64,000 nucleotides of DNA from Turbatrix aceti (Eukaryota > Nematoda > Chromadorea > Rhabditida > Panagrolaimidae), in NCBI GenBank assembly GCA_963969345.1, contig OZ017770.1:8069246-8133245 (forward strand). Direction: 5' to 3'. Below are positions 33,851 through 45,873 of this stretch, in pieces. The notes under the pieces were generated by a model that did no database searches, had not been told where the DNA came from, and was given only the letters and a program-made list of their open reading frames with translations. The position numbers and the translations under genes are program-made. Every line of letters begins with the position of its first letter. Within the stretch, counting starts at the first letter, position 1.

Positions 33851-34946
33851 ATGAACTTCTCCGCAGCAGCTTTTTTGGGTAAGTAAAGTTTTTAACCATT
33901 AAAAAAAACAATCCGGTGTTCTTTTTTAGTGCTTACGATCATTTTACATCGTTCCAACCAATTCCCAGATTTCCACCACAATAAAATCGACGATGAAAAC
34001 GATAAAAGAACTTTTTATGCCTATCAAAAGTCGCCATCAAAATCCTCGAATCTTGGATGTTTCATCTGTTCCCAACTTCTCGCCGTCACCCGGCATAGAA
34101 TGGATCTTAGCCAGCCACAGCTCGGAATCGTGCTCAACGAAAAGTGTCAAAAGCTTCCCACAGGATTTCACGTAGGACTAATTAACTCACGTTTGTTCAC
34201 GTTTAAAAAAAAACAAGCTTTAGATCCAATGTTTTGCATTTGTCTCTGAAAGCCTGCCGCTGATTTACGTCTCACTGACGTACAACACACCCGTGCAAAA
34301 CATCTGTCAGAATCTTGAGTTTTGCGATACCGAAAACCCATTTATCAAAGAAGAAACCTATGAGTCAACAACAATTTTTCCTCCTCAGCGTATCATAAAT
34401 GAACTAGGTGAACTAAGCACGTCAAGTCCCTTTGAAAAAAATCACCAAGTTTTCCCGCCATCCACCTCGATAGGCGTTAAACTGGAAACAAAAAAATCTC
34501 AAGAAACAACATTTAAACCGGATTTGATTGTGTCTAAAATCCCGGATTTTAAGGATTTGTCCGAAAGAGCAGGAACTGATGTCAGGGGTCTATCAGCATC
34601 TTCATCTGCGGCAGATGACGCCAAGGTGAGATTTCAATTTCAGTTATGTATTCCAGTTTAAAAAAAATTAGAAATACCAATGAGCTGAGTCATTCGTTTT
34701 TTTTTTCAGAGCAAAAGGCTAACCTGTCTGTTTTGTGAAAGAATGTTGGAAAATGCAAAAAACTACGCCATTACGTCCCGATTCGAAATTACAGCCTTTG
34801 CAAATGCAACGTGTGCCCGTTTATCAGAGGCAAATTTGGCAGAAAGCTGCTTTCAATTGACAGACCGAAAAATCACAGAACTAGCCGTCTTCGTGGATGG
34901 ACAGGTCGTCGAGGCGCTCTGGTGTGCACAGGTTTATCGCTGCTAA
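33851..34946 (+). CDS. Saposin-like protein with two saposin-B domains
   Basis: Four exons (33851-33878, 33930-34171, 34224-34625, 34710-34946) give 302 residues. The N-terminus is weakly hydrophobic (NFSAAAFLVLTIIL), consistent with a signal peptide. Domain 1: CFICSQLLAVTRHRMD, then CQKLPTGFHIQCFAF and ICQNLEFC, the six-Cys saposin-B pattern. A Ser/Thr/Pro-rich linker of ~105 residues follows. Domain 2: LTCLFCERMLENAK, then CARLSEANLAESCFQL and the final C-x6-C pair WCAQVYRC. Saposin-B domains bind or perturb lipids and are frequent in lysosomal and gut effector proteins of nematodes. The activity of this one is unknown. Confidence 0.88.
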
Positions 34947-35058
34947 ATGCCAATTTTCTTTGGACCCCTTCGGTCATCGATGGCATCACTTTTGTTTTTA
35001 TTCTCCCGAAAAAAAAATTGTGTTATGTGAAGCATTTATCAACCTACTCATGTTGTTT

Positions 35059-35138
35059 TATAACTAGTCGCAATAAAGGAAAGTCCAAGATGCGCATCGC
35101 GCTTTTTCTGCCGGAGGCAACAAAAAAGACTAGTTATA
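35059..35138. repeat. 11-bp inverted repeat around the saposin-gene 3' end
   Basis: TATAACTAGTC at 35059-35069 and its exact complement GACTAGTTATA at 35128-35138 bracket 58 bp that include the AATAAA signal. It could fold in the 3' UTR or be the ends of a tiny palindromic insertion; no target duplication was found. Confidence 0.5.
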
Positions 35139-35278
35139 GACCACGCGAGAAATTTAGTTGAAAATTTTACACGCGCGATTGCCCGCTAATCTTACTTGGA
35201 TATAGCATCGACAATGACCACACCAAGCCAAACAACGATGAAACATGTGCCTGCGGGGGTGGAGTTGTGAGAATTCTT

Positions 35279-35286
35279 TATAAAAG
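35279..35286 (+). promoter_or_regulatory. TATA box of the Ala/Pro/Gly-rich protein gene
   Basis: TATAAAAG 59 bp before the ATG, with a typical spacing of ~30 bp to a plausible start site around 35310-35320 (ATCAGTATCAGAC). A strong TATA box fits a highly expressed structural-protein gene. Confidence 0.7.
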
Positions 35287-35344
35287 AAGCAGATCATGAC
35301 GAAGGCATCAGTATCAGACTTTTCGTACTCCTTTCATCTCAGCT

Positions 35345-36364
35345 ATGTACGCAGTAAGTTTTATCATAAATACATACGTGCAATTTTGTGATTACAATTT
35401 TCTTTGTTGTAGACTTTTATCGGTCTCGCTCTCATTGCCTCACCTGCTTTGGCCTGCATCGGTGGCGGCGGTGGATGCTGTCCTCCCGCGCAGCCTAGCT
35501 GCAACTCGGCCCCTAAGTGCGGTCAGGCCTCGGCACAGCCCGGTTATGCCGCTGCCCCCGCCGCTAGCTACGCCGCCCCTGCCCCCGCATACGCCGCTCC
35601 CGGTCCCGTTGGAGGTTATGCCGCGCCTGCTCCTCTCGGAGGTCTTGGCGGTTACGGTGGTGCCCCCGCCGGTGGTGCTTATGGCGGACCTGCTCTCGGT
35701 GGTAAGAAATTTAATTTTTTATCTTTTTTTAAACGATTTTTTTTAAGGTGCTGGTGGCTACAACGCTGGCCCCGTTGGTGGTGCTAGCTATGGTGGCGCC
35801 CCTGTCGGTGGTGCTAGCTATGGTGGCGCCCCTGTCGGTGGTGCTAGCTATGGTGGTGCCCCCGCCGGTGGCAGCTACGGTAACGGCCCCGTTGCTCCTG
35901 CCCCTCTCGCCCCCGCAGCCGTGAGCTCAGGCATCGGTGCTTATGCTGACCAGTCTGCTCCCCTTCCCCCCGCCGCCGCTCCCGCAACCTACGGCGAACA
36001 GGCCCCCGTCGTTCCGGCTCCTGCCCCGGCCAGCTATGGTGAACAGGCTCCTGCTCCCGCCCCCGTTCCCGCTCCCGCCCCTGCTCCGGCTGCCCCTACC
36101 TACGGCGAAGAAGCCGCTGCCCCTGCCCCTGCTGCTCCCGCTACCGTTGACACCTACGGAGATGAAGAGCCCGCAGCTGCCCCCGCTCCCGCTGCTGCCA
36201 TTGAAGAAGAAGGCGAAGCATACGAAAACGAGCAGAACGTCGAAGGTGAACACGCCGAGAGCGCAGCCTACGACAGCGCTGCCGCGCCCGTCGACAACGG
36301 CTACGAAGGTGAAGCTGCCCCTGCTCCCGCCCCGGCCGCCCCTGCGCGAGAGTACCGTTATTAA
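35345..36364 (+). CDS. Secreted Ala/Pro/Gly/Tyr-rich structural protein (cuticle-like)
   Basis: Three exons (35345-35353, 35413-35701, 35748-36364) encode 304 residues. The first exon holds only three codons. The signal peptide is [14 protein letters not shown], followed by [16 protein letters not shown], a Cys cluster like that at the N-terminus of nematode ground-like proteins. The rest is low complexity: [12 protein letters not shown] blocks, [10 protein letters not shown] repeats, then (A/S)[10 protein letters not shown] units and an acidic tail with [10 protein letters not shown], ending REYRY. Many regularly spaced Tyr suggest di-tyrosine cross-linking in cuticle or eggshell. The Cys-rich C-terminal ground-like domain is absent. 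GC content is far above the neighbours because of Ala/Pro/Gly codons. Confidence 0.88.
35777..35866 (+). repeat. Three tandem 30-bp coding repeats
   Basis: Three copies of a 30-bp unit starting GGTGGTGCTAGCTATGGTGG, each encoding [10 protein letters not shown] or a one-residue variant. The first two are nearly identical at the DNA level, which points to recent unequal exchange. Confidence 0.85.
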
Positions 36365-36673
36365 GCGCTGCAAGTCATGCTATCGACGCTCATCCCCAGC
36401 TCGCAATTTTTGAAAAAAACCTCCTCATAATGCAATAACGGCACCGAAATTGTTATTTCTTGTCTTTCCCGCTCAGTATCTGTTCATATTGACAATCTGT
36501 TGACTGTTTTTTATTCTTGGTTTAATCGCTGCAAAAGAGGTAAACCGGTAAAAGATAAACTTGATGCAGTATATTTTATTAGTTGATGGTTTGCACAATA
36601 ACCCGATTGGATGAAATGGACCGTGTCAATCACTGGAAGTTGGATACATGAGCACGTTTGGTGACTGTGTAGA

Positions 36674-39600
36674 TTACAAGTGCCACCGAACGACAGCTAC
36701 GAGCAGAAGCACTGCGAGAGTAGATTTGCTGACATCTGCAAAAAAAACTTTCAGAAAGTTCTCAAAAAATTTCATTCTCACCATTTATCGACCCCGAGGC
36801 GGCGATCATGTCTTCATACCCAATTTCGTAGTCAAAAGCCAGCGAATTTTTAAAAGCCTCTGAGATTTCAAATTGCCTTCTGTGATTCAGCGCCCGTCGC
36901 TCGTCGCCTTTCCGTTTCCTAAGCGCAGCTTCGAGATCGACTCTCGGCTCTGCCTCCGTAGATAGCGGCGATGCAGTGCCCTGAATTTCGTACTCGGTAT
37001 TGAACGTCGAAACACGGCCATCGTTCCATGTAGATATCTTAGGTACAGCCTGAAGGGGATAGATGCTGTAATCTTGTTTCTGCGTTCTATGCGTAGTCAT
37101 GTAATTATCAATGACGTTTTTCAACTCTTTGTCAGACTGCACGACTATTGAAAGGCGATCGGGAAATACGACGTAAGCCGGATACGAAGATGCATAAACA
37201 GTTGACGCATCCTGCACCGGTTTTTGAATGGGTACCCGATTGACTTTGTCATCGTCATCGCTATTGCTATTGCTGTCGCTGTCACCGGGAAAACTTGATG
37301 TCGGCTCCTGGAATTAAACACGTGATAACCATCTTCACCCGGGCGAGAAGCAGACAAACCGATTGATGTGTGAAAAGCATGAGAATGTCTGGATCCCGGT
37401 CGACGTCACTCTTCGAGCTGGACCGCCCAGAAACCTTGAGCGTGAAACGCATGTCGTGGGTTCTGCAGAATCCGCCGATGGCATTACGCATACCAGATTC
37501 CGTTCCATTGGAAGTAGCTAAAAGTGCAAATGACCCCAATTAATAATGCAGTGCATAAATTGCCTTAATTATATCACATTGCCCCCCGCTTTGCTGAACT
37601 TGTCAGATAAACTCCGCAGAGACATCAGCGACATCTTTTACATGTTGCAATTGACTGTTTTTGAAAAGTATCTCCCATGAACACGGATGAGTGATTTCCG
37701 TCAATCCCGGCTTCTTGGCCGTGCGCGTGCGAGGTCATGACCTATCATGCTGCCAGCAGCCAGCAGCTGATGACATCGAGATTTGGGATTTAGACGACGA
37801 ACGCGCGCTCCCGTCATGAAATCGAAGAAGCGGAATTAATATTTGACACTCGCGTTAATCAAATGAGCGGTTTGCATGACTGATCCATGTCATCTCCCAC
37901 ACATAAGCCAAAGGTTGGTCAAAAGTTGTAAACGCTTCATTTTGCTTTTCTTGCTTTCCCGAGCTGCCTGACGACGCCGCGCAGCCAAAACAAAACGAGT
38001 TAATTGTTTTTCGAGGATTTCATGGCTTCTTTTTACATCCCAAAAGAATAGTCGTCTAAAGAAAACAGATCGCGCAGATCCTGGCAGCTGTTGCTGCCAG
38101 CTTCGTCAAAACAAAGCAAGCGACAGTCAGTTAATGAAAAACAATGATGGAAAAAAGTAACTCACAAATAAAATAGTACTCATTTCCCTGCTTGAAAATT
38201 GGTACATTGGGCAGCAACGAGAAATCGCGAACAACGAAGTTTATCCTTTTTCTCTCGGGTGTGCATAAGCCGATGAGCGATTGATTGTAGTTCTTGGCGA
38301 CGTCGCAGTTCATGGCTTCTTCCTTTGTTACCATCAAAATGCTGATTGGCATGTTGTCCGGGCAGTCAAAAACTATTTGGTCCCGCATCTTTGCAAACTT
38401 TTTTGTCACCAGATGACCTTTGCTGAATCTGAAAAAAACAAAGGTCTTTATTGTGCAATTTAAAAAATTCTCCTTTCTGGGAAAGACGAGACTGCAATGA
38501 CTGTTTGGAAAAGTTTATGACTTCGCCGGCCTGACTCATTGCGCGCTTTGACTGACCACCAACAGCGTTCGTGTACCAACAACGATGTGCTTTTTTTCCT
38601 CCTCGAAACCTCTTCGGATGAGCTATTAATCATGAATCTGCCGGACTGCAGTACAAATAGAGGCACCAGGTGAAACAGGTGTCTTTTATGGCAGCGCGGG
38701 CATGAAGCGGAGCAAAGACGATGAAAAATGACACCAAACCGCTTGCTAGGCGTTATGCAATGAGGATTTTGCGCGATTCTCCCCTCCCTTCCGTCGACAA
38801 ATTATCGGCATTTATGTGTCAGCGGTTTGTGGATTGTCAAAAGGCGGCAAAACAAAAGGCGTAGTGATCATTTTTCAAAAATCGGAGAGAAAAAAAATTC
38901 AAGTCGAGAGTATCGAACATGAGATGATGATGAATACAGGTGGCGCGTACCGGATACAACCAGATTACATGAAGTAACCAGATTACGTCCACTTTACCGA
39001 TCGCGTTGTGGCTTTGATCGTTACCGAAACAAATCGACAGGCACTACCGCTGCTTCCAACCGGTAAGCTCATGCGCGCTCGTTGCGCGATGGAGACCCAA
39101 TTGTCACTCGACAGTGCGGCATCACCCCTTTTTTCTTTGCATTGTACAAGCTCGGATCTCCTTGTCTCATGGCTGATCCGTTGCTCTGGGTTTTTTAATC
39201 CAGTAATAAGCGTACAGCTGTTAATGAACCTCGTCTTAAAGCGATTCTGAGAAGACAATTTCCCGATTTCCGTTTCGACTCAAAACTGCATCGAAAATTG
39301 CGTGCGGCAAAATTGCATCAATTTTGTGTGTTTTTTTACCCTCTGACAATTTTTGAGTAAATGAACAATTTTTTTCGAGGCATAAATCATGACGACGGTG
39401 GTGGATGCGTCGGTGCAAGGCCACTTCATCCCCCTTTAGCTTTGTTGAGAACACAAATTTGCGGTTACATAGTATTTTTTTTTCTACATATTCCTTGTGC
39501 ATCTTTGAGCCCGAGCAAGAAAGCTATCAACCGGAAAACGACTGCGGCAAAGATTTTTGTTCCATCATAAATGCTTGTAGCCCGAAAACAAAAAAAAGAA

Positions 39601-40060
39601 AGCATTTTTTCTCAGCTTGAATCATCGCGTGTTTTGTGTGACTCCATGTCCAAGTCAGCGCATCTCGGACATTACTCTCACATCGCTCACAACTTTTCAT
39701 GGAAATCAATGCTAAAAGCTTTTGTGGTGACTAACTCGCCGACTGAGCGACGTCGTTGCTGTACACTAAGCGACTGACTGATAAAGAAGACAATAGATAT
39801 TGGCGGCAATGTCAAGCAAAAAATGCTCCGTTAACTAGCAGCTGTTTTTGTGACTCTTTTCCTTTCAATCAAAAAATCAGGCTTCTGACATACTTTTGCG
39901 CCCAAAATGTAGTATTCGACATTTTTTTTTAAATTGTTCAAACGATGAAAAAATTAACTTACAGGATGCTGTCCGGAGACCAGTCAACAATTATGTCAGT
40001 TGCCGTTGAAAATTGAAGGCATGACGCAAAGACGAGCAAGAGAGGGTATAATAACCGCAT
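36674..40060 (-). CDS. Ephrin, GPI-anchored, with long acidic C-terminal linker
   Basis: Ligand of Eph receptor tyrosine kinases. Exons 39963-40060, 38166-38428, 37360-37517, 36782-37307 and 36674-36735 join in phase to 368 residues. Signal peptide MRLLYPLLLVFASCLQFSTA is followed by the ephrin receptor-binding domain: IIVDWSPDSILF, IVFDCPDNMPISILMV, MNCDVAKNYNQSLIGLC, FVVRDFSLLPNVPIFKQG and EYYFISTSNGTESGM, then FCRTHDMRFTLKV. The four family Cys are in place. After it come ~190 residues without known fold, Ser/Asp-rich at first, then partly conserved-looking (YPAYVVFPDRLSIVVQSDKE). The last exon encodes a hydrophobic end, STLAVLLLVAVVRWHL, typical of a GPI signal and matching the GPI ephrins of nematodes. 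Intron 1 (1.5 kb) and intron 2 (0.65 kb) are long for this window. Confidence 0.95.
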
Positions 40061-43000
40061 TGTTGACAGCCCATTGGTGTGACGGTAAGTGCCAACACGC
40101 GGTAGGGTAAATCTTGACTGCAGTTGGGGGTCGTTGTCCGAAACAGCCACCTGCCGTGTAGGGGAGTGCTTGCAGCAATTCTCTTGTTGGGTAACCACCA
40201 CAGCCGTCGGTAGAGTCATGAAATACCAGGGAGCGGTTGACATGGTCGCGTGCCGATCAGCGTTGTCGTCCTTTTGACACGCACTCCCTTTTTTGTCTTG
40301 CTCGAAACGACGAAGCATCGTAGTACAATGCCACAGTCGTTAGATCACCTATTTCAATAGGAGCGTTTTTTGTGGAAAAAAGCACCGTTTTACAGATTGA
40401 CCATGAAGCAAGGCTGAAAATATATTTATTTGGTTAAACAACGCTAAAAAAGAAAGAAGAACGTTGACAAACAAGGTATTAAAAACGATTTGAAAGAACT
40501 GAGATAACAGAAAAAAACGAGGAGCACGGTCGACTTCGGTTAGCGCGATGTGGCGGTAAGCATGATCGCCTGGTCACGAACAGGATGCAATATGAGCCCG
40601 TATGACTGTTACAAAAACAGATGTTAGGCGGATAAGCCCTCGACCAGCCAAGGTGCAAATATTCAGGTTAGGCGCCGCTCAATCAAGACGCGCGCCACTA
40701 CCGGGGAGACGTATAAATCCGCAGATGTTCGACCCATACGTGTGCATGAACCGCACCTTTTAATGAGGTTTGGCAATTTGTAAGCACGTAAGCAGGTAAA
40801 TGCACTCCCAATTAGTTCAGCTTCCCTGAGTGAGGCTCACCTTTTTTGGTGTGCCCCGGTCTACCGCACTATTGACAGGTTAAAAACAACATCGGTGCTG
40901 TGCCAAATGCTCACTCAAGTACTTTGAACGTGCCGGGCAGCGAAAAGGAGGACAATGTTTAGACAAGTTTGGACTACTTTGGGTTCTTCACTCCTAGGTA
41001 CAAGTGGATCAACCCAACAATCTGCGCACTCCAAAAAAATAGTTTACTAACTTGTTGAAAAAGTAACAAGTGACATTTCCGTGCTACAAAGTGTGCCATA
41101 AGTGGAAAACGACAAGAAAAAAACACGACCAACAGTCAAACCAAAAAAAAGCTAAATTGGTGAACAAAGGGAAGCAAAATTTTCCTCTAACTCGGTGGCA
41201 TCAAGTAAAACCAAATGCGACATTTTCGAGGAAACAAATAGTTTTAGACCTTGAGGCCAAGTGAGTTGGACACGAAGCATGCGAGGGGTCATCCACCACG
41301 ACAGAGAGCGCAAATGTTTGAACAAATGCTTAATTGAAAGAAAGAGCATGTTTTCACTGCCATTAGGCCTTGATTTGGGGGGCATACTGGTGCTCGACAA
41401 GTTGCTAACTTGCTGGGGGGTCAAGAGGTTCTCCGGGCTACAACGGCCCAGGGGATGGCTCTCCCCAAAACAATGAGATCAAAAAGAAGGTACTGCTTGT
41501 GTCAAAAAAAAGAACCATCGCTGTTGCAACGGTGCCAAATCGAAGAAAACAATGCCACACTTAATTGTTTTGTATTTGAATTGACAAAAAAATGCCATAA
41601 ACAATTTCCGGTAGTAGCAAAACTCAGAGGGGTCAATCGACGACGGGTGGTGGTCGCGGTGGTGGTCGGGGTCTGCCTGATTGTCGTCGACGCGTTTTCA
41701 TGCGCCGCCCGTTCGAATCGGAAGAAAGGAAAAGAAGGACGGTCAAAGCAAACAGTTTTGGGTGTGCAAGAATAGACAGGGCAAAGGATACACCACCCTT
41801 CGCACGCGGTAAAAGGGTGATGGGTAGTGAGTTCACAAAAGATTAAAGAAGTGTTCCCGTGTTCACTTCCTTTCGTGATTTACGATGTTGTTATCACAAG
41901 TCTCAAATAAACATCCTGCAATGACCATTTTAGAGGTGTCAGAATGCGCCCAACAATTAGCACCTGCAGCGCTGTGCTACATACCATCTAAAGGGTGAAA
42001 AATGAATCTCGGCACGCCAGTCAGCTCAATCTTAAGCCCTGTGTTTATTGGCTCTCAACCCCCTTCTTGGCACTTGACGGCTCCAAGACAAGACTGCTTA
42101 TTTGGCGGCAGGGGCCCCAAATTGCCATCCTGAAAGGTAAGACCCTCTGGGCGATTCGGGCAAAGTGCCATGACAACCGCTGACCGACAAGTGGACACGA
42201 AAATCCACACGCAAGGAAACTGAATCCCTTTCTCGAGCTATAGCTCGGCTGAAGTCGACTTTGATAATGACAGTGTGGAAAGGAGAAAAAAAAGAGGTTG
42301 TATAATGACAAATGTGTGCAAAAATGAAGCCTTCAAAATAAGACTCTCTCCTTGGTAGAGGGCATGAAATGAATAGGAGCAAAAAGATGGCAACGCATTT
42401 CAGTGCCGTCTGCGCGGGCATCGAGTAGTATGCCACCCGCCGTCAGGCAGTCAGTAAGAGCTGTTCTAACGCCTCTCATTAGTAACCTCGGAATTCAAGC
42501 TATGTTTGCAGCTAATATCAACAGGTGTCCTCACACCCGCTAAATCTCATAATTATCAAGTCGACAGAAAGTGTGGCGTAGTATAGGTAAATTATTATTA
42601 AAAATTGCGCGAAAAAGCATGTTGGAAGTTAACAGAAGGAAGAAAGAAAGAAAGACAGTTGCGCAAGTAACAATTTTGACAACAGACCTTTTGTTGGGGT
42701 GCAAAAAAAACGAAATCATCGGATATCCGCGTAGCCTCGGTGCATCGGCCCTGAAGGCAAGCAACCAGCTTTGTTTTACGACATCATCTTTTTCACCGAA
42801 TCCACTAAGTCTTGAATAACGATAAATATTCATCCACCGTATGGAGGGAAATCGGATATCTCCAGGGTTGCACCCTCATACAAAAAAGCTACACCGCCGA
42901 TGATGCTCCCATCTATCCCCTCGGCGGTTGTTTGACAATATTGAACGAGAGGGGGGACAAGAAGGACATGGTTTGGTCATCCAAAACCTGATCAACAACA

Positions 43001-45873
43001 AACACCCCATCTAGGCGTGTTTATGTCCCAAATTACCCAAAATATCTATTCTCGAGAGGAAACAAACTCTAATTCAAACCGCATTACCCCATAAGGCGGT
43101 GAGAGGGACTTTGTTCAAAAAATCGCGGGTGAAACCTTTGATGGTCATGCCCGGCGTCGGCTGACATGAGCTCAGTTGGACAACCGACCTCGCCTCGCCT
43201 CTTGCGCAGTCACGAACACAATCCTGCCGGAAGTATTGTCTTCGGGAGATTTGCATGAAATTCAAACGGAAGGAATTTATCTCGGGCGAGACGGAAGAAT
43301 GAGGTGCGGGAAACAAAGACCCTGCGCATCAGAAGGACAAACCGCAAACTGCTGCGCATCGATGGCATAATGAGAGTGAGTGGGGGGCAGATTTGATGAA
43401 TAATTGATACTCTGTCATTAAGCCTCATACCGTAGCGGGGAAGTGCACCTCTCACCTACCTCTCCTTTTGGGGTGAATTTTTTGGACTAAGAAGGTCAAA
43501 GATTTTAAAGAAGTTAATTATACGGATAAAAAAACACAATCCAAGGACAAGGGTGGCTTTTTCTTTACGCTTTTCTTTGAAAAGTAAACAAAAAAACTGA
43601 GCCGAATTGGCAACAGAAGAAAAAACTGTGACACGAGACCGAATTGAAGACTACTTGGTTGAGTACCAAGTATTTTTAAGAAGCACATATTGGACTCTTA
43701 CTTGATGGCTTGAATTACAAGTGGGCGTAATCGCGACGTAAGCAAGGTAAATATGCCGTATAAGAACCCCTGTTCTAGAGAAGAACAAGATACGTGATGT
43801 AACAACTTTTCACAAACATACACGATAAAACACATGTTTTGCAACTTTATCCTTGAATTACGAGCGGTGAAATTTGACTATTAAGCGGTAAGCTACGACC
43901 ATGCTAATGATGATCAAAAAAATAATGATGCATTTATGTTAGTTGTAACAACACCAAATAGTGGATAAGTAACGGCCACAACATTGGAAGTAAAAACTAT
44001 AGAAAAAAAATGGAATGGATCAAGATATCCGGTTATTTTGTCTACTCACTTGCGGGAGGACAAAAGAAAAACCGCGGGTAATGTTTAAAAAATCAACACT
44101 TGCGATTAATGGATTTTGAGGTAGATAAGTGGACATTGCTTACGACATTTTCCTTCCAACGTGATGAAAACAAAAGCCGACAGAGTGATTTAAACGAGAA
44201 GAGTTTTTTTAGGGGTGGACGATAGAAAAAGATCGTAATAGTGCCAAATAATATAGTTAAAGTACGACCCCTTTAAGCTTAGGTATAAAAGGGTTAGAGG
44301 AAGATTTATGATACCCGAGCTGTCGTGTTACATATAAAATCCGACAAGATAAACCACATGTTTTACACATAATTCGACAAACGAACAAGTTGCCATTAAA
44401 CCTGACAACTGTTATCCAGGGTATTTCTGTCAACTGTTTGAAGGTGGTGGCAGTGGCCGATGCAGGAGGCGGCTTGGAAGAAGAAGTCCATCAAAAGTTT
44501 TGCATCGGTCACTCACCTACTCCGTCAGTCAAACATCCGACCTATAGACGGACAGCCTCGAGAAAACTTGGAAGAAAGCGATAATTGATCCCGCAGATTT
44601 TTTTCATCGTTGAAAACAACGCAAAAGAGCAAATTTGATAGGTACATGGTTTATGTCTGATTTTTTGATTTATTGACCTGTGTTTAAATAGCAAGCTTTT
44701 TGACACCGATCAGTCATTCCTTGGGATACCTGGATTTTTTTTACTAAAAAATGTAAATAGAAGACTAAACTTTAAAAATAACGCAAAAAAAATAAAATAA
44801 AAGCTAAATTGAAGGTTGTCGGGTGTGGAATTGAAATAAATTATTTTTATGGGCTAACCGATTGACAACCTAAAAGCGCGAAAAAAAATGACGTAAAAAG
44901 AATACCTTTTGCCCGCGAAATCCAGATTAGCCAGAAACAATATAGTCCCCTCTTTTGCAGTCAATGGCGTGACAATTGCCATCAATTCGTATAAAATCGG
45001 ACTCAGCTTGACGCATTACCTTTAGGGGAAATTGGATTATCCGTCAACAATGGCAGCTTAGTGATCAATGGGCCGTTCCTGGTTATAGTCCCTTTCCTGC
45101 ACCAAATACTCTCTCCCACCCCATGCCACTCTAGTTTCTTTTCTTCTCTTTTTTTTGCGCTGATGTCAACCGACAACGGAGCGGCGTATGTGTTCGTTCG
45201 CAAAGAAGCAGTCAGAGGAGAAAAGAAAGACATGGTGGAATAAAGAAGAGCCAAATAGGTTTTTTTTAAACTCAAATTTATGCAAGTTGAACGACTAAAC
45301 GACCCATAAATCGCAAAGGAAAAAAAAAGAAACTAAACAAATACGGGTACAAATTGAAGGTAAAAGGGTGGATAGGCCTTATGGGTGGGCGAATAGGTGT
45401 TGAAGGTGATGTTTAACCCTATCAGACTGTTTTGTCAGGTTGTAAAAAAGACAAAACGATATACCCGCCGACGTGAGACCATGTCATGCGCTGCTCTGAC
45501 CTTTGCCATAAATATCGGCATCTCTTTTGTTAAACTGAATTGCGGAGGCACTCGTGTCACATTGTAAATGAGTGGTCTTGAAGCGGCTGCGCACTTTCAT
45601 GCACTGTGTATCGCCTACTACTTGACCGCCGGAACCGGTGTTTTGCCCGTTGTAACACGCAATGCTCCCTTTTGTTCTCCATACACAGATGCAGCAAAAC
45701 TTTACAATACACATATATAGTAAACACACAGGATAAAATATGTTTTACTCGAGACGTGATGGACAAATGAATTGGATACGGGAAGTACAGTGATACACAA
45801 GGCATTAATAGACGGATACATATTTAGCCACTTTGGTGAGAAAAATTGGTGCATACATGGGTTATTGAAGCTT
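40061..45873. other. Gene-poor region of 5.8 kb
   Basis: I read all frames here and support no gene. Frames up to ~120 codons (for example 41410-41775 plus, 42098-42436 minus) lack domains, consistent splice sites and partner exons. Composition differs from the rest: richer in A and G on the plus strand (AAAAGAAAG, GGGG patches), with fewer long T runs. It may be a long upstream region of the ephrin gene, a non-coding RNA locus, or decayed repeat sequence. Confidence 0.4.

Larger units (their letters stand above)
34947..35344. other. Intergenic region with hairpin and TATA box
   Basis: Holds the saposin-gene poly(A) signal (AATAAA at 35072-35077), a short inverted repeat and the TATA box of the downstream gene, each listed separately where supported. 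No further gene seen. Confidence 0.5.

Noticed and set aside
35927..36413. Long frames on both strands over the Ala/Pro-rich gene (Pro/Leu-rich and Gly/Ser-rich)
   Set aside because: Shadows of GCC/CCC codons; only the frame joined to the signal-peptide exon makes sense.
41410..42436. Several frames of 100-120 codons in the gene-poor region
   Set aside because: Low-complexity or random-looking, no exon partners, no recognisable family.
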